Shown here piece after piece: positions 15,291 to 24,445 of a stretch of 35,583 nt of DNA. The stretch spans positions 1 through 35,583 of the forward strand of contig JAAYNX010000025.1 in the NCBI GenBank assembly GCA_012520615.1, read 5' to 3'. Origin of the DNA: Clostridiaceae bacterium. Its GTDB lineage: Bacteria; Bacillota; Clostridia; DSM-8532. How positions within the stretch are numbered: the stretch's first letter is position 1; every line of letters begins with the position of its first letter. The translations under genes were made by a program, and so were the position numbers. The notes under the pieces were generated by a model. The model did not search any database. It had not been told where the DNA came from and saw only the letters and a program-made list of their open reading frames with translations.

Positions 15291-15464
15291 TCAGGTTCTG
15301 GATCTTGTCGTACGTCTACCGAAAATAAGGCTGACTACAAAGAGAGCAATAAATATATAGAAGAGAATTTTTGCAATGCCGAATGCCATATTTGCTATTA
15401 GACCGAAACCAAATAAGCCTGCTATAAGTGCTAGTACAAAAAAAGTTATTGCCCATTTGATCAT
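15291..15464 (-). CDS. DUF1328-family small membrane protein
   Basis: A 57-residue hydrophobic protein: [20 protein letters not shown], then [27 protein letters not shown] and a basic tail RRTTRSRT. Sequence and length fit the DUF1328 (YtjA-like) family with two membrane helices. GGAGGA on the minus strand (complement of 15471-15476) lies 7 bases before the ATG, and a terminator follows the stop. The function of the family is unknown; members are often linked to stress or stationary phase. It sits alone between two plus-strand operons. Confidence 0.85.
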   Translation of the reverse strand: MIKWAITFFVLALIAGLFGFGLIANMAFGIAKILFYIFIALFVVSLIFGRRTTRSRT

Positions 15465-15655
15465 ATAGAATCCTCCTAAAAAAATAAAAATATCTGTTTA
15501 GATTTTATGTATTTTCAAAGATTCTTATTCTGTTTTCGATAATAGGCATCATTTTTCAATTTTTTTTGAACATTATGTTTTTAATGTAACAATAATGGGT
15601 AAAGGTAAGCGGAGTATTTTGGATTATTTCTGATAACTTTGAAGACTAATTAATA

Positions 15656-15684
15656 TTGCACTGTTAATTCAATTATTATATAAT
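15656..15684 (+). promoter_or_regulatory. Sigma-A-type promoter of the carboxyltransferase operon
   Basis: TTGCAC (15656-15661), a 17-bp spacer and a perfect TATAAT (15679-15684) form a near-consensus vegetative promoter about 100 bp before the first start codon. Confidence 0.7.
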
Positions 15685-15716
15685 TATGACCATGTACTAA
15701 TATGACCATGTAATAA
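15685..15716 (+). repeat. Tandem 16-bp direct repeat at the predicted transcription start
   Basis: TATGACCATGTACTAA (15685-15700) is followed at once by TATGACCATGTAATAA (15701-15716), with 15 of 16 identical. It begins directly after the -10 box and spans the predicted start site, so it is a candidate operator for a repressor binding on one DNA face with ~1.5-turn spacing. Confidence 0.65.
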
Positions 15717-15784
15717 TTAATTAGTTAACCTTTTGACAATTAGTATATTGAACAAGAATTTTCAATCATCTACGAGGTGGAAAA

Positions 15785-17335
15785 ATGACAACTTTTGAAA
15801 AAGTGAATGATCTTCACATGAGAAAAGAACGCCTGAAACAAGGCGGAGGAGAAAAAAAGGTCGCAAAGCAACATGATGCGGGAAAGAACACCGCACGCGA
15901 GAGGCTGAACTTGCTATTTGATGCAGGCAGCTTTGTGGAAATCGATGCTTTTGTTGAAGCAAGGGGTATCGATTTTGATATGCAGAATAAAAAAATCGCT
16001 GGGGATGGCGTAGTTACAGGTTATGGTACTATAGGTGGACGGCTTGTATTTGTATCTTCACAAGACTTTACGGTAATTGGCGGCTCCCTTGGTGAAATGC
16101 ATGCAAAGAAAATAACAAAAGCTATGGATATGGCCATGAAAATGGGCGCACCTTTTGTTAGTATAAATGATTCAGGCGGGGCCCGAATTGAAGAAGGAAT
16201 CGATGCTTTAGGCGGCTTCGGCGATATCTTTTACAGAAATACACTTGCTTCAGGTGTAATTCCTCAAATCTCTGTAATAATGGGGCCATGTGCTGGCGGA
16301 GCGGTATATTCCCCGGCAATAACCGATTTTGTGTTCATGGTAGATAAAACAAGCCATATGTTCATTACCGGACCGCAGGTTATTAAAGCTGTAACCGGTG
16401 AAGATGTAACATTTGATACTCTTGGTGGCGCCAATACCCATAACGTAGTCAGCGGTGTTGCACATTTTGAATGTCAAGATGAAGAAAACTGCTTTGAGCA
16501 AATTAAAAAGCTTATTTCTTATCTTCCCGATAATAATTTAAGTGACCCAGATGAAATTCTGTCGCAGGACGATATAAACAGACTGGATGCAGATCTTAAC
16601 ACTATTATTCCTGACGATCCCAATAAACCATATAATATGTTGGATATAATTACAAAAGTAACAGATAATGCTGAGTTCTTTGAGATTCATAAAGGTTTTG
16701 CAAAGAATATTCTGGTAGGATTTTCGCATATCGCCGGAAAAGCAGTGGGAATTGTAGCTAATCAGCCAAATGTAGCCGCAGGAGCTTTGGATGTGGATGC
16801 TTCCGATAAAGCTGCCAGATTCATACGTTTCTGTGATTCCTTTAATATTCCTCTTGTTACCTTTACTGATGTTCCCGGATATCTTCCCGGTGTTAAGCAA
16901 GAGCACAACGGAATAATCCGTCATGGAGCTAAGTTGTTGTATGCTTTCTCAGAAGCTACTGTACCCAAAATTAATGTAATTGTACGAAAAGCATACGGCG
17001 GAGCTTATATAGCAATGAATAGCAAGCATTTAGGGGCTGATATGGTTATGGCTTGGCCTACGGCTGAAATAGCTGTTATGGGTCCTGACGGAGCAGCCAA
17101 TATTATATTCAAGAAGGAAATTGGGGAATCTCAGGATCCTATCGAGTTCAGAAAGCAGAAGATTCAGGAGTACCGTGAAAAGTTCTCAAATCCGTATATT
17201 GCTGCTTCCAGAGGATATATTGATGATGTTATTGAACCAGCCACTACCCGTCAGCGTATTGCAAGTGCTTTAGATATGCTGGCTTCAAAACGTGAAACCA
17301 GACCTTCAAAGAAACATGGTAATATACCGCTATAA
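15785..17335 (+). CDS. Acyl-CoA carboxyltransferase subunit (methylmalonyl-CoA decarboxylase alpha/transcarboxylase 12S type)
   Basis: A 516-residue biotin-dependent carboxyltransferase of the propionyl-CoA carboxylase beta/MmdA family. The N-terminal half shows [14 protein letters not shown], the oxyanion loop [11 protein letters not shown] and [16 protein letters not shown]; the C-terminal half has [36 protein letters not shown] and [19 protein letters not shown]. It transfers CO2 between carboxybiotin and an acyl-CoA, probably methylmalonyl-/propionyl-CoA or malonyl-/acetyl-CoA. GAGGTGG precedes the ATG. It heads an operon with a biotin carrier and a pyruvate-type carboxyltransferase, which with no biotin carboxylase gives the composition of transcarboxylase. 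The acyl-CoA specificity is not readable here. Confidence 0.9.
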   Translation: MTTFEKVNDLHMRKERLKQGGGEKKVAKQHDAGKNTARERLNLLFDAGSFVEIDAFVEARGIDFDMQNKKIAGDGVVTGYGTIGGRLVFVSSQDFTVIGGSLGEMHAKKITKAMDMAMKMGAPFVSINDSGGARIEEGIDALGGFGDIFYRNTLASGVIPQISVIMGPCAGGAVYSPAITDFVFMVDKTSHMFITGPQVIKAVTGEDVTFDTLGGANTHNVVSGVAHFECQDEENCFEQIKKLISYLPDNNLSDPDEILSQDDINRLDADLNTIIPDDPNKPYNMLDIITKVTDNAEFFEIHKGFAKNILVGFSHIAGKAVGIVANQPNVAAGALDVDASDKAARFIRFCDSFNIPLVTFTDVPGYLPGVKQEHNGIIRHGAKLLYAFSEATVPKINVIVRKAYGGAYIAMNSKHLGADMVMAWPTAEIAVMGPDGAANIIFKKEIGESQDPIEFRKQKIQEYREKFSNPYIAASRGYIDDVIEPATTRQRIASALDMLASKRETRPSKKHGNIPL

Positions 17336-17436
17336 AGAGTTTACAGATGTTCCACACCCTTCAGGTTGCGGGATTTCAGTAACAGGTAAGTCATTATAAT
17401 AAGATAATTCAGTTAAAGCGATGGAGGATTATGAAT

Positions 17437-17856
17437 ATGAGAAAGTTTGTTGTTAATGTTAATGGAAATAGTTATGAAGTTGAAGTAGAAGAAGTAGGCG
17501 GAGCACCTGCAAGTGCACCTTCTGCCGTAAGACCTGTCCAGACAGCTGCTGCACCTGTAGCTGCTGCAACACCCGCCCCTGCCGCACCCGCCGCCGCACC
17601 TGCGCCCGCCCCTGCAGCTCCAGTATCAACCGGAGCCGAAGGTGCAATTAAAATTACAGCTCCTATGCCTGGCACAATTCTTGATATTAAGGTAAAGCCT
17701 GGTGACAAAGTTAACAAAGGAACCTTAGTAATTATTTTGGAAGCCATGAAGATGGAAAACGAAATACTTGCCCCTCAAGATGCCACTGTTGCTTCAGTTA
17801 ATGTAACAAAAGGGCAACAGGTTAACAGCGGCGATGTTATGTTGACATTGAATTAA
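17437..17856 (+). CDS. Biotin carboxyl carrier protein (transcarboxylase 1.3S-like)
   Basis: A 139-residue carrier. Residues 1-20 form a short N-terminal segment (MRKFVVNVNGNSYEVEVEEV), followed by an Ala/Pro-rich flexible linker (~23-65), then the biotinyl domain with ITAPMPGTILDIKVKPGDKV and the biotinylation motif EAMKMEN, whose middle Lys carries biotin. It shuttles CO2 between the two neighbouring carboxyltransferases. ATG 17437 is 9 bases from GGAGG (17423-17427); ATG 17431 is only 3 bases away, so the second is preferred. The linker is GC-rich compared with its surroundings because of Ala/Pro codons. Confidence 0.92.
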   Translation: MRKFVVNVNGNSYEVEVEEVGGAPASAPSAVRPVQTAAAPVAAATPAPAAPAAAPAPAPAAPVSTGAEGAIKITAPMPGTILDIKVKPGDKVNKGTLVIILEAMKMENEILAPQDATVASVNVTKGQQVNSGDVMLTLN

Positions 17857-17880
17857 TTAAGATGGAGGGCTTTTTAAGCT

Positions 17881-19278
17881 ATGGGTATAAAGATTACAGA
17901 TACTAGCTTGAGAGACGCGCATCAGTCCCTCATAGCTACAAGAATGACAACTGATGATATACTCCCTATTGTAGAATTGATGGATAAGGTTGGTTATCAA
18001 TCTTTAGAATGCTGGGGAGGCGCTACATTTGATGCCAGCGTAAGATTTCTCAATGAGGACCCTTGGGAGAGACTCAGAAAAATCAGAGCTAAAGCAAAGA
18101 ATACCAAATTGCAAATGCTTTTAAGAGCGCAGAATTTGCTGGGATATAAACACTATGCAGATGATGTGGTTGATTATTTTGTTAAGAAGGCTATTGCCAA
18201 CGGTATGGATATTATCCGTATTTTTGATGCGTTAAATGATCCAAGAAACATGGAAAGAGCAATGAAGGCTTGTAAAAAAGAGGGCGGGCACGCACAAGCA
18301 GCGTTTTCATATACCGTCAGCCCCTTCCACAGTCTTGAACAGTTTGTAAAGGATGCAAAAACCTTCGTTGATATGGGTGCTGACTCAATTTGCATTAAGG
18401 ATATGGCAGGACTTTTAGTTCCTTACCAATCTTATGAGCTAGTGAAAGCACTAAAAGAGAATGTTAAGGTTCCTATTCAGCTGCATACCCACTATACCAG
18501 CGGCGTTGGCTCCATGACATATCTAAAGGCCATTGAAGCAGGTGTTGACGTAGTGGACTGCGCTATGTCTCCTTTAGCTATGGGAGCATCCCAGCCCCCT
18601 GAAGAGCCATTAGTTGCAACACTTCAGGGAACCCCCTATGACACGGGATATGACCTTAATCTCTTAAGTGAAATAGCTTCTTACTTTGAAGTGCTTCGTG
18701 AGAAATACCTCGCAAGTGGCCTTCTTAATACAAAGGTTATGGGCGTAGATGTTAATGCCCTTATATACCAGGTTCCCGGTGGAATGCTATCCAACCTTGT
18801 CTCACAGCTTAAGCAGGCAGGAAAAGAGGATCAACTCCTTGCGGTCCTGCAGGAAGTACCAAAGGTTAGAGAAGATTTAGGTTATCCTCCACTAGTTACA
18901 CCTACCAGCCAGATTGTTGGAACACAGGCTGTTATGAATGTAATAATGGGCGAACGCTATAAGATGATACCTAAGGAAACTAAAGGTGTAGTCAAGGGAG
19001 AATACGGGAAAACACCTGCTCCGATTAAAGAAGAGATGGTTAAAAAAATCATTGGTGATGAAGAGCGTATAACCTGCAGACCTGCTGATTTGATCCCTAA
19101 CGAACTGGATAAAATCAGAGAGGAAGCAGCAGAGTACATTGAACAGGATGAGGACGTTTTGACCTACGCCATGTTCCCACAGGTTGCCAAGAAATTCTTT
19201 GAATATCGTAAGGCGCAGAAGTATAAGATTGACCCAGATATGGTTGACTATGAAAACAGAGTCCACCCTCTTGGCTAA
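17881..19278 (+). CDS. Pyruvate/oxaloacetate carboxyltransferase (OadA/PycB/transcarboxylase 5S type)
   Basis: A 465-residue TIM-barrel carboxyltransferase that moves CO2 between oxaloacetate/pyruvate and biotin. Metal-site and catalytic motifs are present: TDTSLRDAHQSLIATRM (6-22), the probable carbamylated lysine in ICIKDMAGLL, and the metal-binding LHTHYTSG. It ends with MFPQVAKKFFEYRKAQK and has no C-terminal biotin domain; biotin is supplied by the separate carrier gene 24 bp upstream. GGAGG precedes the ATG. With the preceding two genes it could form a methylmalonyl-CoA:pyruvate transcarboxylase, or an oxaloacetate decarboxylase if a membrane beta subunit is encoded elsewhere. Confidence 0.92.
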   Translation: MGIKITDTSLRDAHQSLIATRMTTDDILPIVELMDKVGYQSLECWGGATFDASVRFLNEDPWERLRKIRAKAKNTKLQMLLRAQNLLGYKHYADDVVDYFVKKAIANGMDIIRIFDALNDPRNMERAMKACKKEGGHAQAAFSYTVSPFHSLEQFVKDAKTFVDMGADSICIKDMAGLLVPYQSYELVKALKENVKVPIQLHTHYTSGVGSMTYLKAIEAGVDVVDCAMSPLAMGASQPPEEPLVATLQGTPYDTGYDLNLLSEIASYFEVLREKYLASGLLNTKVMGVDVNALIYQVPGGMLSNLVSQLKQAGKEDQLLAVLQEVPKVREDLGYPPLVTPTSQIVGTQAVMNVIMGERYKMIPKETKGVVKGEYGKTPAPIKEEMVKKIIGDEERITCRPADLIPNELDKIREEAAEYIEQDEDVLTYAMFPQVAKKFFEYRKAQKYKIDPDMVDYENRVHPLG

Positions 19279-19321
19279 TAATACAAGACACAAGTGGACC
19301 ATTTATTAGACATTATAGAAT

Positions 19322-19348
19322 TGGACGGGAATTCCCCGTCCATTTTAT
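19322..19348 (+). terminator. Rho-independent terminator of the carboxyltransferase operon
   Basis: TGGACGGG (19322-19329) and CCCGTCCA (19335-19342) form a perfect 8-bp GC-rich stem with a 5-base loop, followed by TTTTATAT. Confidence 0.85.
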
Positions 19349-19422
19349 ATGGTAATATTTCATAACCAAGTTTAGATGCCTGAACCCTATCTATATCAAA
19401 CTGTAAACAGGAGTGAAAGAAT

Positions 19423-20385
19423 ATGAAGCCAATTAAACTGATACCCGTATTTAAAGATTATTTGTGGGGAGGAAACCTGCTAAAAACCAAATATAATAAA
19501 AAATCTGATAAAGAAATAATAGCCGAATCATGGGAGCTTTCCTGCCATGAAGATGGAAAATCTGTGATAGCTAATGGGGATTATGCAGGCAAAACTCTGG
19601 CAGAATTCATTAATATAGAAGGACAGGAAGTTTTGGGAAGCCGCGGTAAAAGGTTTAAAGGCTTTCCTATAATGATAAAACTAATAGACGCTAAAAATGA
19701 TCTTTCAATCCAAGTCCATCCTGATGATGCTTATGCCAAACAGTTTGAGGAGGGATTTGGGAAAACCGAGATGTGGTATGTACTTGAATGTGAAAAGGAT
19801 TCCTCTTTAATATATGGCTTTAAACGCCCTGTCAGCAAAGAAGAATTTACTTTGCGCATTAAGGACAACACTTTACTCGACGTTCTCAATAAAGTTCCGG
19901 TAAAAAAGGGGGACGTATTCTTTATCGAAGCGGGAACCTTGCATGCAATAGGTAAAGGCATTGTTCTTGCTGAAGTTCAGCAGAATTCAAATCTTACATA
20001 CCGGATATATGATTATGGCAGATTGGGTGCTGACAACAAGCCTCGCGAGTTGCACATAGATAAAGCAATAGAGGTAACAAATCTGAATCCTTCTGAAAGA
20101 CAGCCCGGAGCAATGGGACAGCCAGAGAATAAAGAAGGGTGTATAAAAACTTTACTTGCCGAATGTGATTATTTCCAAACCGAAATTATTGAGGTTCAAT
20201 CCAAGGCATTATTTAATGTAAATGAAGAATCTTTTGTTTCTATTATATGTCTAGAGGGTGAAACCGCTGTTGTTTCCGGAGATGAAACGGTGGTTGTTCA
20301 AAAAGGGGATAGTCTTTTTCTTCCAGCGGGAATGGGCGAATATTCAGTCATTAAACCGTGCAAACTTTTGGTCACAAGAATTTAA
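19423..20385 (+). CDS. manA: Mannose-6-phosphate isomerase, class I
   Basis: A 320-residue Zn-dependent cupin that interconverts mannose-6-phosphate and fructose-6-phosphate in the cytosol. Metal ligands are visible in QVHPDD (~104-109), TEMWYVLE (~119-126) and GTLHAIGKG (~173-181). Length matches the short Firmicutes class-I enzymes such as that of Bacillus subtilis (about 315). AGGAGTG lies just before the ATG. A strong terminator precedes it and pgi follows 230 bp later, so it is probably transcribed alone. Confidence 0.93.
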   Translation: MKPIKLIPVFKDYLWGGNLLKTKYNKKSDKEIIAESWELSCHEDGKSVIANGDYAGKTLAEFINIEGQEVLGSRGKRFKGFPIMIKLIDAKNDLSIQVHPDDAYAKQFEEGFGKTEMWYVLECEKDSSLIYGFKRPVSKEEFTLRIKDNTLLDVLNKVPVKKGDVFFIEAGTLHAIGKGIVLAEVQQNSNLTYRIYDYGRLGADNKPRELHIDKAIEVTNLNPSERQPGAMGQPENKEGCIKTLLAECDYFQTEIIEVQSKALFNVNEESFVSIICLEGETAVVSGDETVVVQKGDSLFLPAGMGEYSVIKPCKLLVTRI

Positions 20386-20517
20386 ACATTAGAGTTCTGT
20401 GAATAGTATTCTGAGCGAATAATCATTGATTTCTTTCTGGTAACTAAGCGATTTTACCGTTTTATCATAGACAAATAATGAGTCTTTACAAGAGGAGAAA
20501 TAGAAAATAGGAAAAGA

Positions 20518-20547
20518 TTTGCATAAAACATTAAAATTCTATGCAAA
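20518..20547 (+). promoter_or_regulatory. Perfect 8-bp dyad upstream of pgi, overlapping the promoter
   Basis: TTTGCATA (20518-20525) and TATGCAAA (20540-20547) are perfect inverted repeats with centres 22 bp apart, two helical turns. The right arm covers the -35 position for a TACAAT -10 box at 20564-20569. It is a candidate operator for a dimeric regulator of pgi. Confidence 0.5.
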
Positions 20548-20617
20548 ATCATTGGAAACATGATACAATAATGTAGAAAAAAACGTGGAGATATATAAGC
20601 GGTGAGGAGATGTAACC

Positions 20618-21961
20618 ATGGCAAAGATTACGTTTGATTACAAAAAGGCTTTAGGTTTTATAAATGAGAATGAAGTCAATTATTTAAAAGATCAGGTAGA
20701 AAGCGCCCATAAGATGATTCATGATAAATCCGGACCTGGAAATGATTTTTTGGGTTGGGTAGAACTTCCTAATGATTATGATAAGGATGAGTTCGCACGT
20801 ATTATTAAAGCTGCACAAAGAATAAGAGAAAACTCTGATGTACTGATAGTTATAGGTATTGGTGGTTCTTACTTAGGCGCTAGAGCGGCTATTGAATCAC
20901 TAAATCATTCTTTTTACAATATGCTTCCCAAGGATAAGCGAAATGGGCCTGAGATTTACTTTGCAGGTAACAATATTAGCCCAACATATCTTGCTGAGCT
21001 GATGGAACTGATTGAGGGAAAAGAAATATCTGTTAACGTAATTTCTAAGTCGGGAACTACCACCGAGCCTGCAATTGCCTTTAGAATCTTTAAGGATTAC
21101 ATGGAGAAAAAATACGGTAAAAATGATGCTAAGAACCGTATTTACGCTACTACTGACAAGGCTAGAGGAGCGCTTAAGACGCTGGCTGATAATGAAGGCT
21201 ATGAGTCATTTGTTATACCTGATAATGTTGGTGGACGTTATTCAGTTCTAACAGCAGTTGGTCTATTGCCTATTGCAGTAGCGGGAATTGATATTACAGA
21301 TATGATGAAGGGTGCGCAGGATGCATGCAATGAGTATAAAAAGCCTTATGATGAAAATGATTGCTATAAGTATGCTGCAGTAAGAAATGCCCTTTATAGA
21401 AAAGGCAAAACTACAGAGATACTAGTTAATTATGAGCCATCCCTGCACTATATAAATGAGTGGTGGAAGCAACTCTACGGCGAGAGCGAAGGAAAGGACC
21501 AGAAAGGCATATTCCCAGCCAGCGTGGATTTTTCAACGGATCTTCATTCAATGGGCCAATATATCCAAGATGGCTTACGGAATATATTTGAGACGGTAAT
21601 CAATGTAGAAAAGAGTAGAAAAAATATCCAAATGATTTCCGCAGAAGGAGATTTGGATAAACTCAATTATCTAGCCGGTAAAGAAATGGATTTTGTAAAT
21701 AAAATGGCTATGCAAGGAACCGTTTTAGCTCATAATGATGGCGGTGTTCCCAATCTTATAATAAATATACCTGAGATGAGTGCTTACTGGTTTGGCTATA
21801 TGGTTTATTTCTTTGAAAAAGCCTGCGGAATCAGCGGATACTTACTTGGGGTTAACCCCTTTGATCAACCGGGTGTTGAAGCATATAAAAAGAATATGTT
21901 TGCCCTACTTGGCAAACCCGGATTTGAAAAAGAAAGAGAAGAGCTTTTAAAGCGCATATAA
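20618..21961 (+). CDS. pgi: Glucose-6-phosphate isomerase
   Basis: A 447-residue glycolytic enzyme converting glucose-6-phosphate to fructose-6-phosphate. Family signatures are [14 protein letters not shown] (~84-97), [14 protein letters not shown] (~146-159), the [16 protein letters not shown] box and the C-terminal [18 protein letters not shown]. Length is that of Firmicutes Pgi. GAGGAG precedes the ATG. The 230-bp leader carries an inverted repeat and a TACAAT -10, suggesting its own regulation. Confidence 0.96.
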   Translation: MAKITFDYKKALGFINENEVNYLKDQVESAHKMIHDKSGPGNDFLGWVELPNDYDKDEFARIIKAAQRIRENSDVLIVIGIGGSYLGARAAIESLNHSFYNMLPKDKRNGPEIYFAGNNISPTYLAELMELIEGKEISVNVISKSGTTTEPAIAFRIFKDYMEKKYGKNDAKNRIYATTDKARGALKTLADNEGYESFVIPDNVGGRYSVLTAVGLLPIAVAGIDITDMMKGAQDACNEYKKPYDENDCYKYAAVRNALYRKGKTTEILVNYEPSLHYINEWWKQLYGESEGKDQKGIFPASVDFSTDLHSMGQYIQDGLRNIFETVINVEKSRKNIQMISAEGDLDKLNYLAGKEMDFVNKMAMQGTVLAHNDGGVPNLIINIPEMSAYWFGYMVYFFEKACGISGYLLGVNPFDQPGVEAYKKNMFALLGKPGFEKEREELLKRI

Positions 21962-22028
21962 AACATCTTGATTAAAAACAAGCATTGTGCTACAATGATA
22001 AGCGCTGTATAAATGGAGGTTTTTTAAT

Positions 22029-22274
22029 ATGGGAATGAGTGTTTGGGCAATTATTGTTAATATTATTTATTTGCTTATCTGTTTAGTGATTATTGCAGTT
22101 GTGCTTTTGCAAGCTGGTCGTTCTGCCGGAATGAGCGGTTCTATCGCTGGTGGCGCAGAAACGTTTTTTGGTAAAAACAAAGGCCGTGCTTATGATCAAA
22201 TACTTAGCAAGTACACAGGTTGGATTGCAGTTTTATTTGTTATTGTATCTGTAGTTCTTGTATTCTTACTGTAA
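22029..22274 (+). CDS. secG: Preprotein translocase subunit SecG
   Basis: An 81-residue membrane protein with two hydrophobic helices (~5-27 and ~60-81) flanking the conserved loop LLQAGRSAGMSGSIAGGAET. It is the small accessory subunit of the SecYEG channel. GGAGGT (22015-22020) is 8 bases before the ATG. A strong terminator follows directly. In many Firmicutes secG precedes rnr and smpB; here it lies between pgi and uvrB. Confidence 0.95.
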   Translation: MGMSVWAIIVNIIYLLICLVIIAVVLLQAGRSAGMSGSIAGGAETFFGKNKGRAYDQILSKYTGWIAVLFVIVSVVLVFLL

Positions 22275-22295
22275 TATATGTAGAATAATAAACAT

Positions 22296-22331
22296 AAGGC
22301 TATACATGTGGACAAGCATGTATAGCCTTTT
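22296..22331 (+). terminator. Rho-independent terminator after secG
   Basis: AAGGCTATACATG (22296-22308) and CATGTATAGCCTT (22317-22329) make a perfect 13-bp stem with an 8-base loop. The stem runs into TTTTAGC. Confidence 0.9.
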
Positions 22332-22379
22332 AGCATCTTCATAAGGGTATCTAAGTTTTATATCATAGGGGAGAGGTAT

Positions 22380-24368
22380 ATGCCTGAATTTAGATTAAGA
22401 TCTGATTATAAACCAAAGGGAGATCAGCCTAAGGCCATTGAAGCCCTTGCAAAACTTATCAATGAAGGGAGCAAACACCAGACATTACTGGGTGTAACAG
22501 GCTCAGGAAAAACCTATACCATTGCAAATGTAATAGAGAAGGTTCAGAAGCCGACCCTTGTTATTGCTCACAATAAAACTTTGGCTGCCCAGCTTTGTAA
22601 CGAGTTTACCGAATTTTTCCCCGATAATGCTGTTGAATATTTCGTAAGCTATTATGATTACTTTCAGCCTGAGGCTTACATTCCTTCCACTGATACTTAC
22701 ATTGAAAAGGATTCATCCATCAATGAAGAAATAGATAAATTACGACATTCAGCTACTGCTTCCCTTTTTGAGAGAAGAGATGTAATCATTGTGGCCAGCG
22801 TATCCTGCATTTATGGACTAGGCGATCCGGAGGATTACACGGATTTAATGATTTCTTTGCGTCCCGGCATGATTAGAGACAGGGATGAGGTAATTCGAAA
22901 GCTAGTTGAAATTCAGTATACTCGGAATCAATTCGATTTTAAACGAGGTACTTTTCGTGTTATGGGTGATGTATTGGATATATTTCCACCATCATCCTCA
23001 AACACGGCTTTGAGAGTTGAGTTCTTTGGCGATGAGGTTGAAAGAATAACTGAGATTGATGTACTAACTGGTGAAATAAAAGGGATAAGGTCACATATTG
23101 CAGTTTTTCCGGCTTCTCACTATGCAACGGGGCGTGAAAAAATGAACAGGGCTATTAAAACTATAGAAGCAGAGCTCGAGGATCAGCTCCAATACTTCAA
23201 AGAAAAGGACAAGCTGTTGGAAGCCCAGAGAATTGAACAGCGGACAAGATACGATATAGAGATGATGCAAGAAATAGGTTTCTGCCAAGGCATAGAAAAC
23301 TATTCCCGCCATATCAGCGGACGGAAGCCGGGAAGCGCACCGTTTACTTTAATTGATTATTTCCCAAAAGATTTTCTTCTGGTAATAGATGAATCACATG
23401 TCACCGTGCCGCAAATCGGGGCTATGTACCACGGAGATCGCTCTAGAAAAGAGTCGCTTGTAGAATACGGTTTCAGATTACCATCAGCTTTCGATAATCG
23501 GCCATTGACTTTTGACGAGTTTAAACAAAGAGTGAATCAAGTAATATACGTTAGTGCAACTCCTGCGGATTATGAAAAAAACTTATCCACAAAGATTGTA
23601 GAACAGATTATAAGACCAACAGGGCTTGTTGATCCGGTAATTACAGTAAAACCCGTTAAGGGGCAAATTGACGATTTACTTTATGAAATTGGGGAAACAA
23701 CTAAAAAAGGTTTCAGGACTCTGGTTACCACATTAACTAAAAAGATGGCCGAGGATTTGACAAAGTATTTGGACGATATGGGAGTGAGGGTTAAGTATCT
23801 TCATTCAGATATTGAAACCCTTGAACGTATACAAATAATAAGGGATTTACGCTTAGGTGAATTTGATGTGCTAGTAGGAATAAATCTATTGCGAGAAGGG
23901 TTAGATTTGCCGGAAGTGGCTTTGATTGCTATATTGGATGCTGATAAACAAGGCTTTTTGAGATCTGAAACATCTTTGATACAAACTATTGGTAGAGCTG
24001 CTAGAAACGTAGAGGGCAGAGTAATTATGTATGCAGATAGCATTACAACTGCAATGGATAGCGCTATAAGAGAAACCAACCGTCGTCGCAAAATTCAGGA
24101 GGACTACAATTCAGAACATAATATTACACCCCAGACAATTCAAAAGGCTGTGCATAATCTAATTGAAGCTACAAAAACCGCTGAAGATACCGAGACGTAT
24201 AAGAAAGCCAGAAAGACAGGGGCTGAAAATCTAGATAAAAATACTATAAATGATTTAATTGACAGCCTTACAAAGGATATGAAAAAAGCTGCGAGGGAGC
24301 TTGAGTTTGAACATGCGGCTGTATTGAGAGACCAGATAGAGGATTTAAAACGGGCATTGAACTCGTAA
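22380..24368 (+). CDS. uvrB: Excinuclease ABC subunit B
   Basis: A 662-residue damage-verification helicase of nucleotide excision repair, working with UvrA and UvrC. Visible parts are Walker A GVTGSGKT (~38-45), the beta-hairpin region [20 protein letters not shown], the Walker B-like DESHVT, helicase motifs such as [15 protein letters not shown] and QTIGRAARN, and a C-terminal UVR motif ([20 protein letters not shown]) that contacts UvrC. GGGGAGAGG precedes the ATG. It may be co-transcribed with the uracil-DNA glycosylase-like gene 77 bp downstream. uvrA and uvrC are not in the window. Confidence 0.97.
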   Translation: MPEFRLRSDYKPKGDQPKAIEALAKLINEGSKHQTLLGVTGSGKTYTIANVIEKVQKPTLVIAHNKTLAAQLCNEFTEFFPDNAVEYFVSYYDYFQPEAYIPSTDTYIEKDSSINEEIDKLRHSATASLFERRDVIIVASVSCIYGLGDPEDYTDLMISLRPGMIRDRDEVIRKLVEIQYTRNQFDFKRGTFRVMGDVLDIFPPSSSNTALRVEFFGDEVERITEIDVLTGEIKGIRSHIAVFPASHYATGREKMNRAIKTIEAELEDQLQYFKEKDKLLEAQRIEQRTRYDIEMMQEIGFCQGIENYSRHISGRKPGSAPFTLIDYFPKDFLLVIDESHVTVPQIGAMYHGDRSRKESLVEYGFRLPSAFDNRPLTFDEFKQRVNQVIYVSATPADYEKNLSTKIVEQIIRPTGLVDPVITVKPVKGQIDDLLYEIGETTKKGFRTLVTTLTKKMAEDLTKYLDDMGVRVKYLHSDIETLERIQIIRDLRLGEFDVLVGINLLREGLDLPEVALIAILDADKQGFLRSETSLIQTIGRAARNVEGRVIMYADSITTAMDSAIRETNRRRKIQEDYNSEHNITPQTIQKAVHNLIEATKTAEDTETYKKARKTGAENLDKNTINDLIDSLTKDMKKAARELEFEHAAVLRDQIEDLKRALNS

Positions 24369-24388
24369 ACAATCGAAATTCAGCTATC

Positions 24389-24432
24389 TGTGCTTCGCTT
24401 AAATCGCAGCAGCTATGTCGCTTAGTTACGTT
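24389..24432 (+). repeat. Dispersed repeat copy D
   Basis: The segment TGCTTCGCTTAAATCGCAGC, AGCTATGTCGCTTAGTT matches 32131-32175 (TGCTTCGCTTTAAACCGTAG, CAGGCACGCCGCTTGTTTG) with scattered differences. Fourteen bases of it (TCGCAGCAGCTATG) recur exactly at the right edge of the window. It fills most of the uvrB-glycosylase gap and ends next to the ribosome site of the latter. Confidence 0.6.
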
Positions 24433-24445
24433 AAGGAGAAAAAAT

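Noticed and set aside
17341-17400. Second possible OadA C-terminal fragment (ATGTTCCACACCCTTCAGGTT)
   Set aside because: Only a loose resemblance to MFPQVA with an insertion and frame break; not above chance, unlike the 12552 fragment.
17472-17747. Minus-strand Ala/Gly-rich frame opposite the biotin carrier
   Set aside because: Shadow of the Ala/Pro linker codons; low complexity and no start signal.
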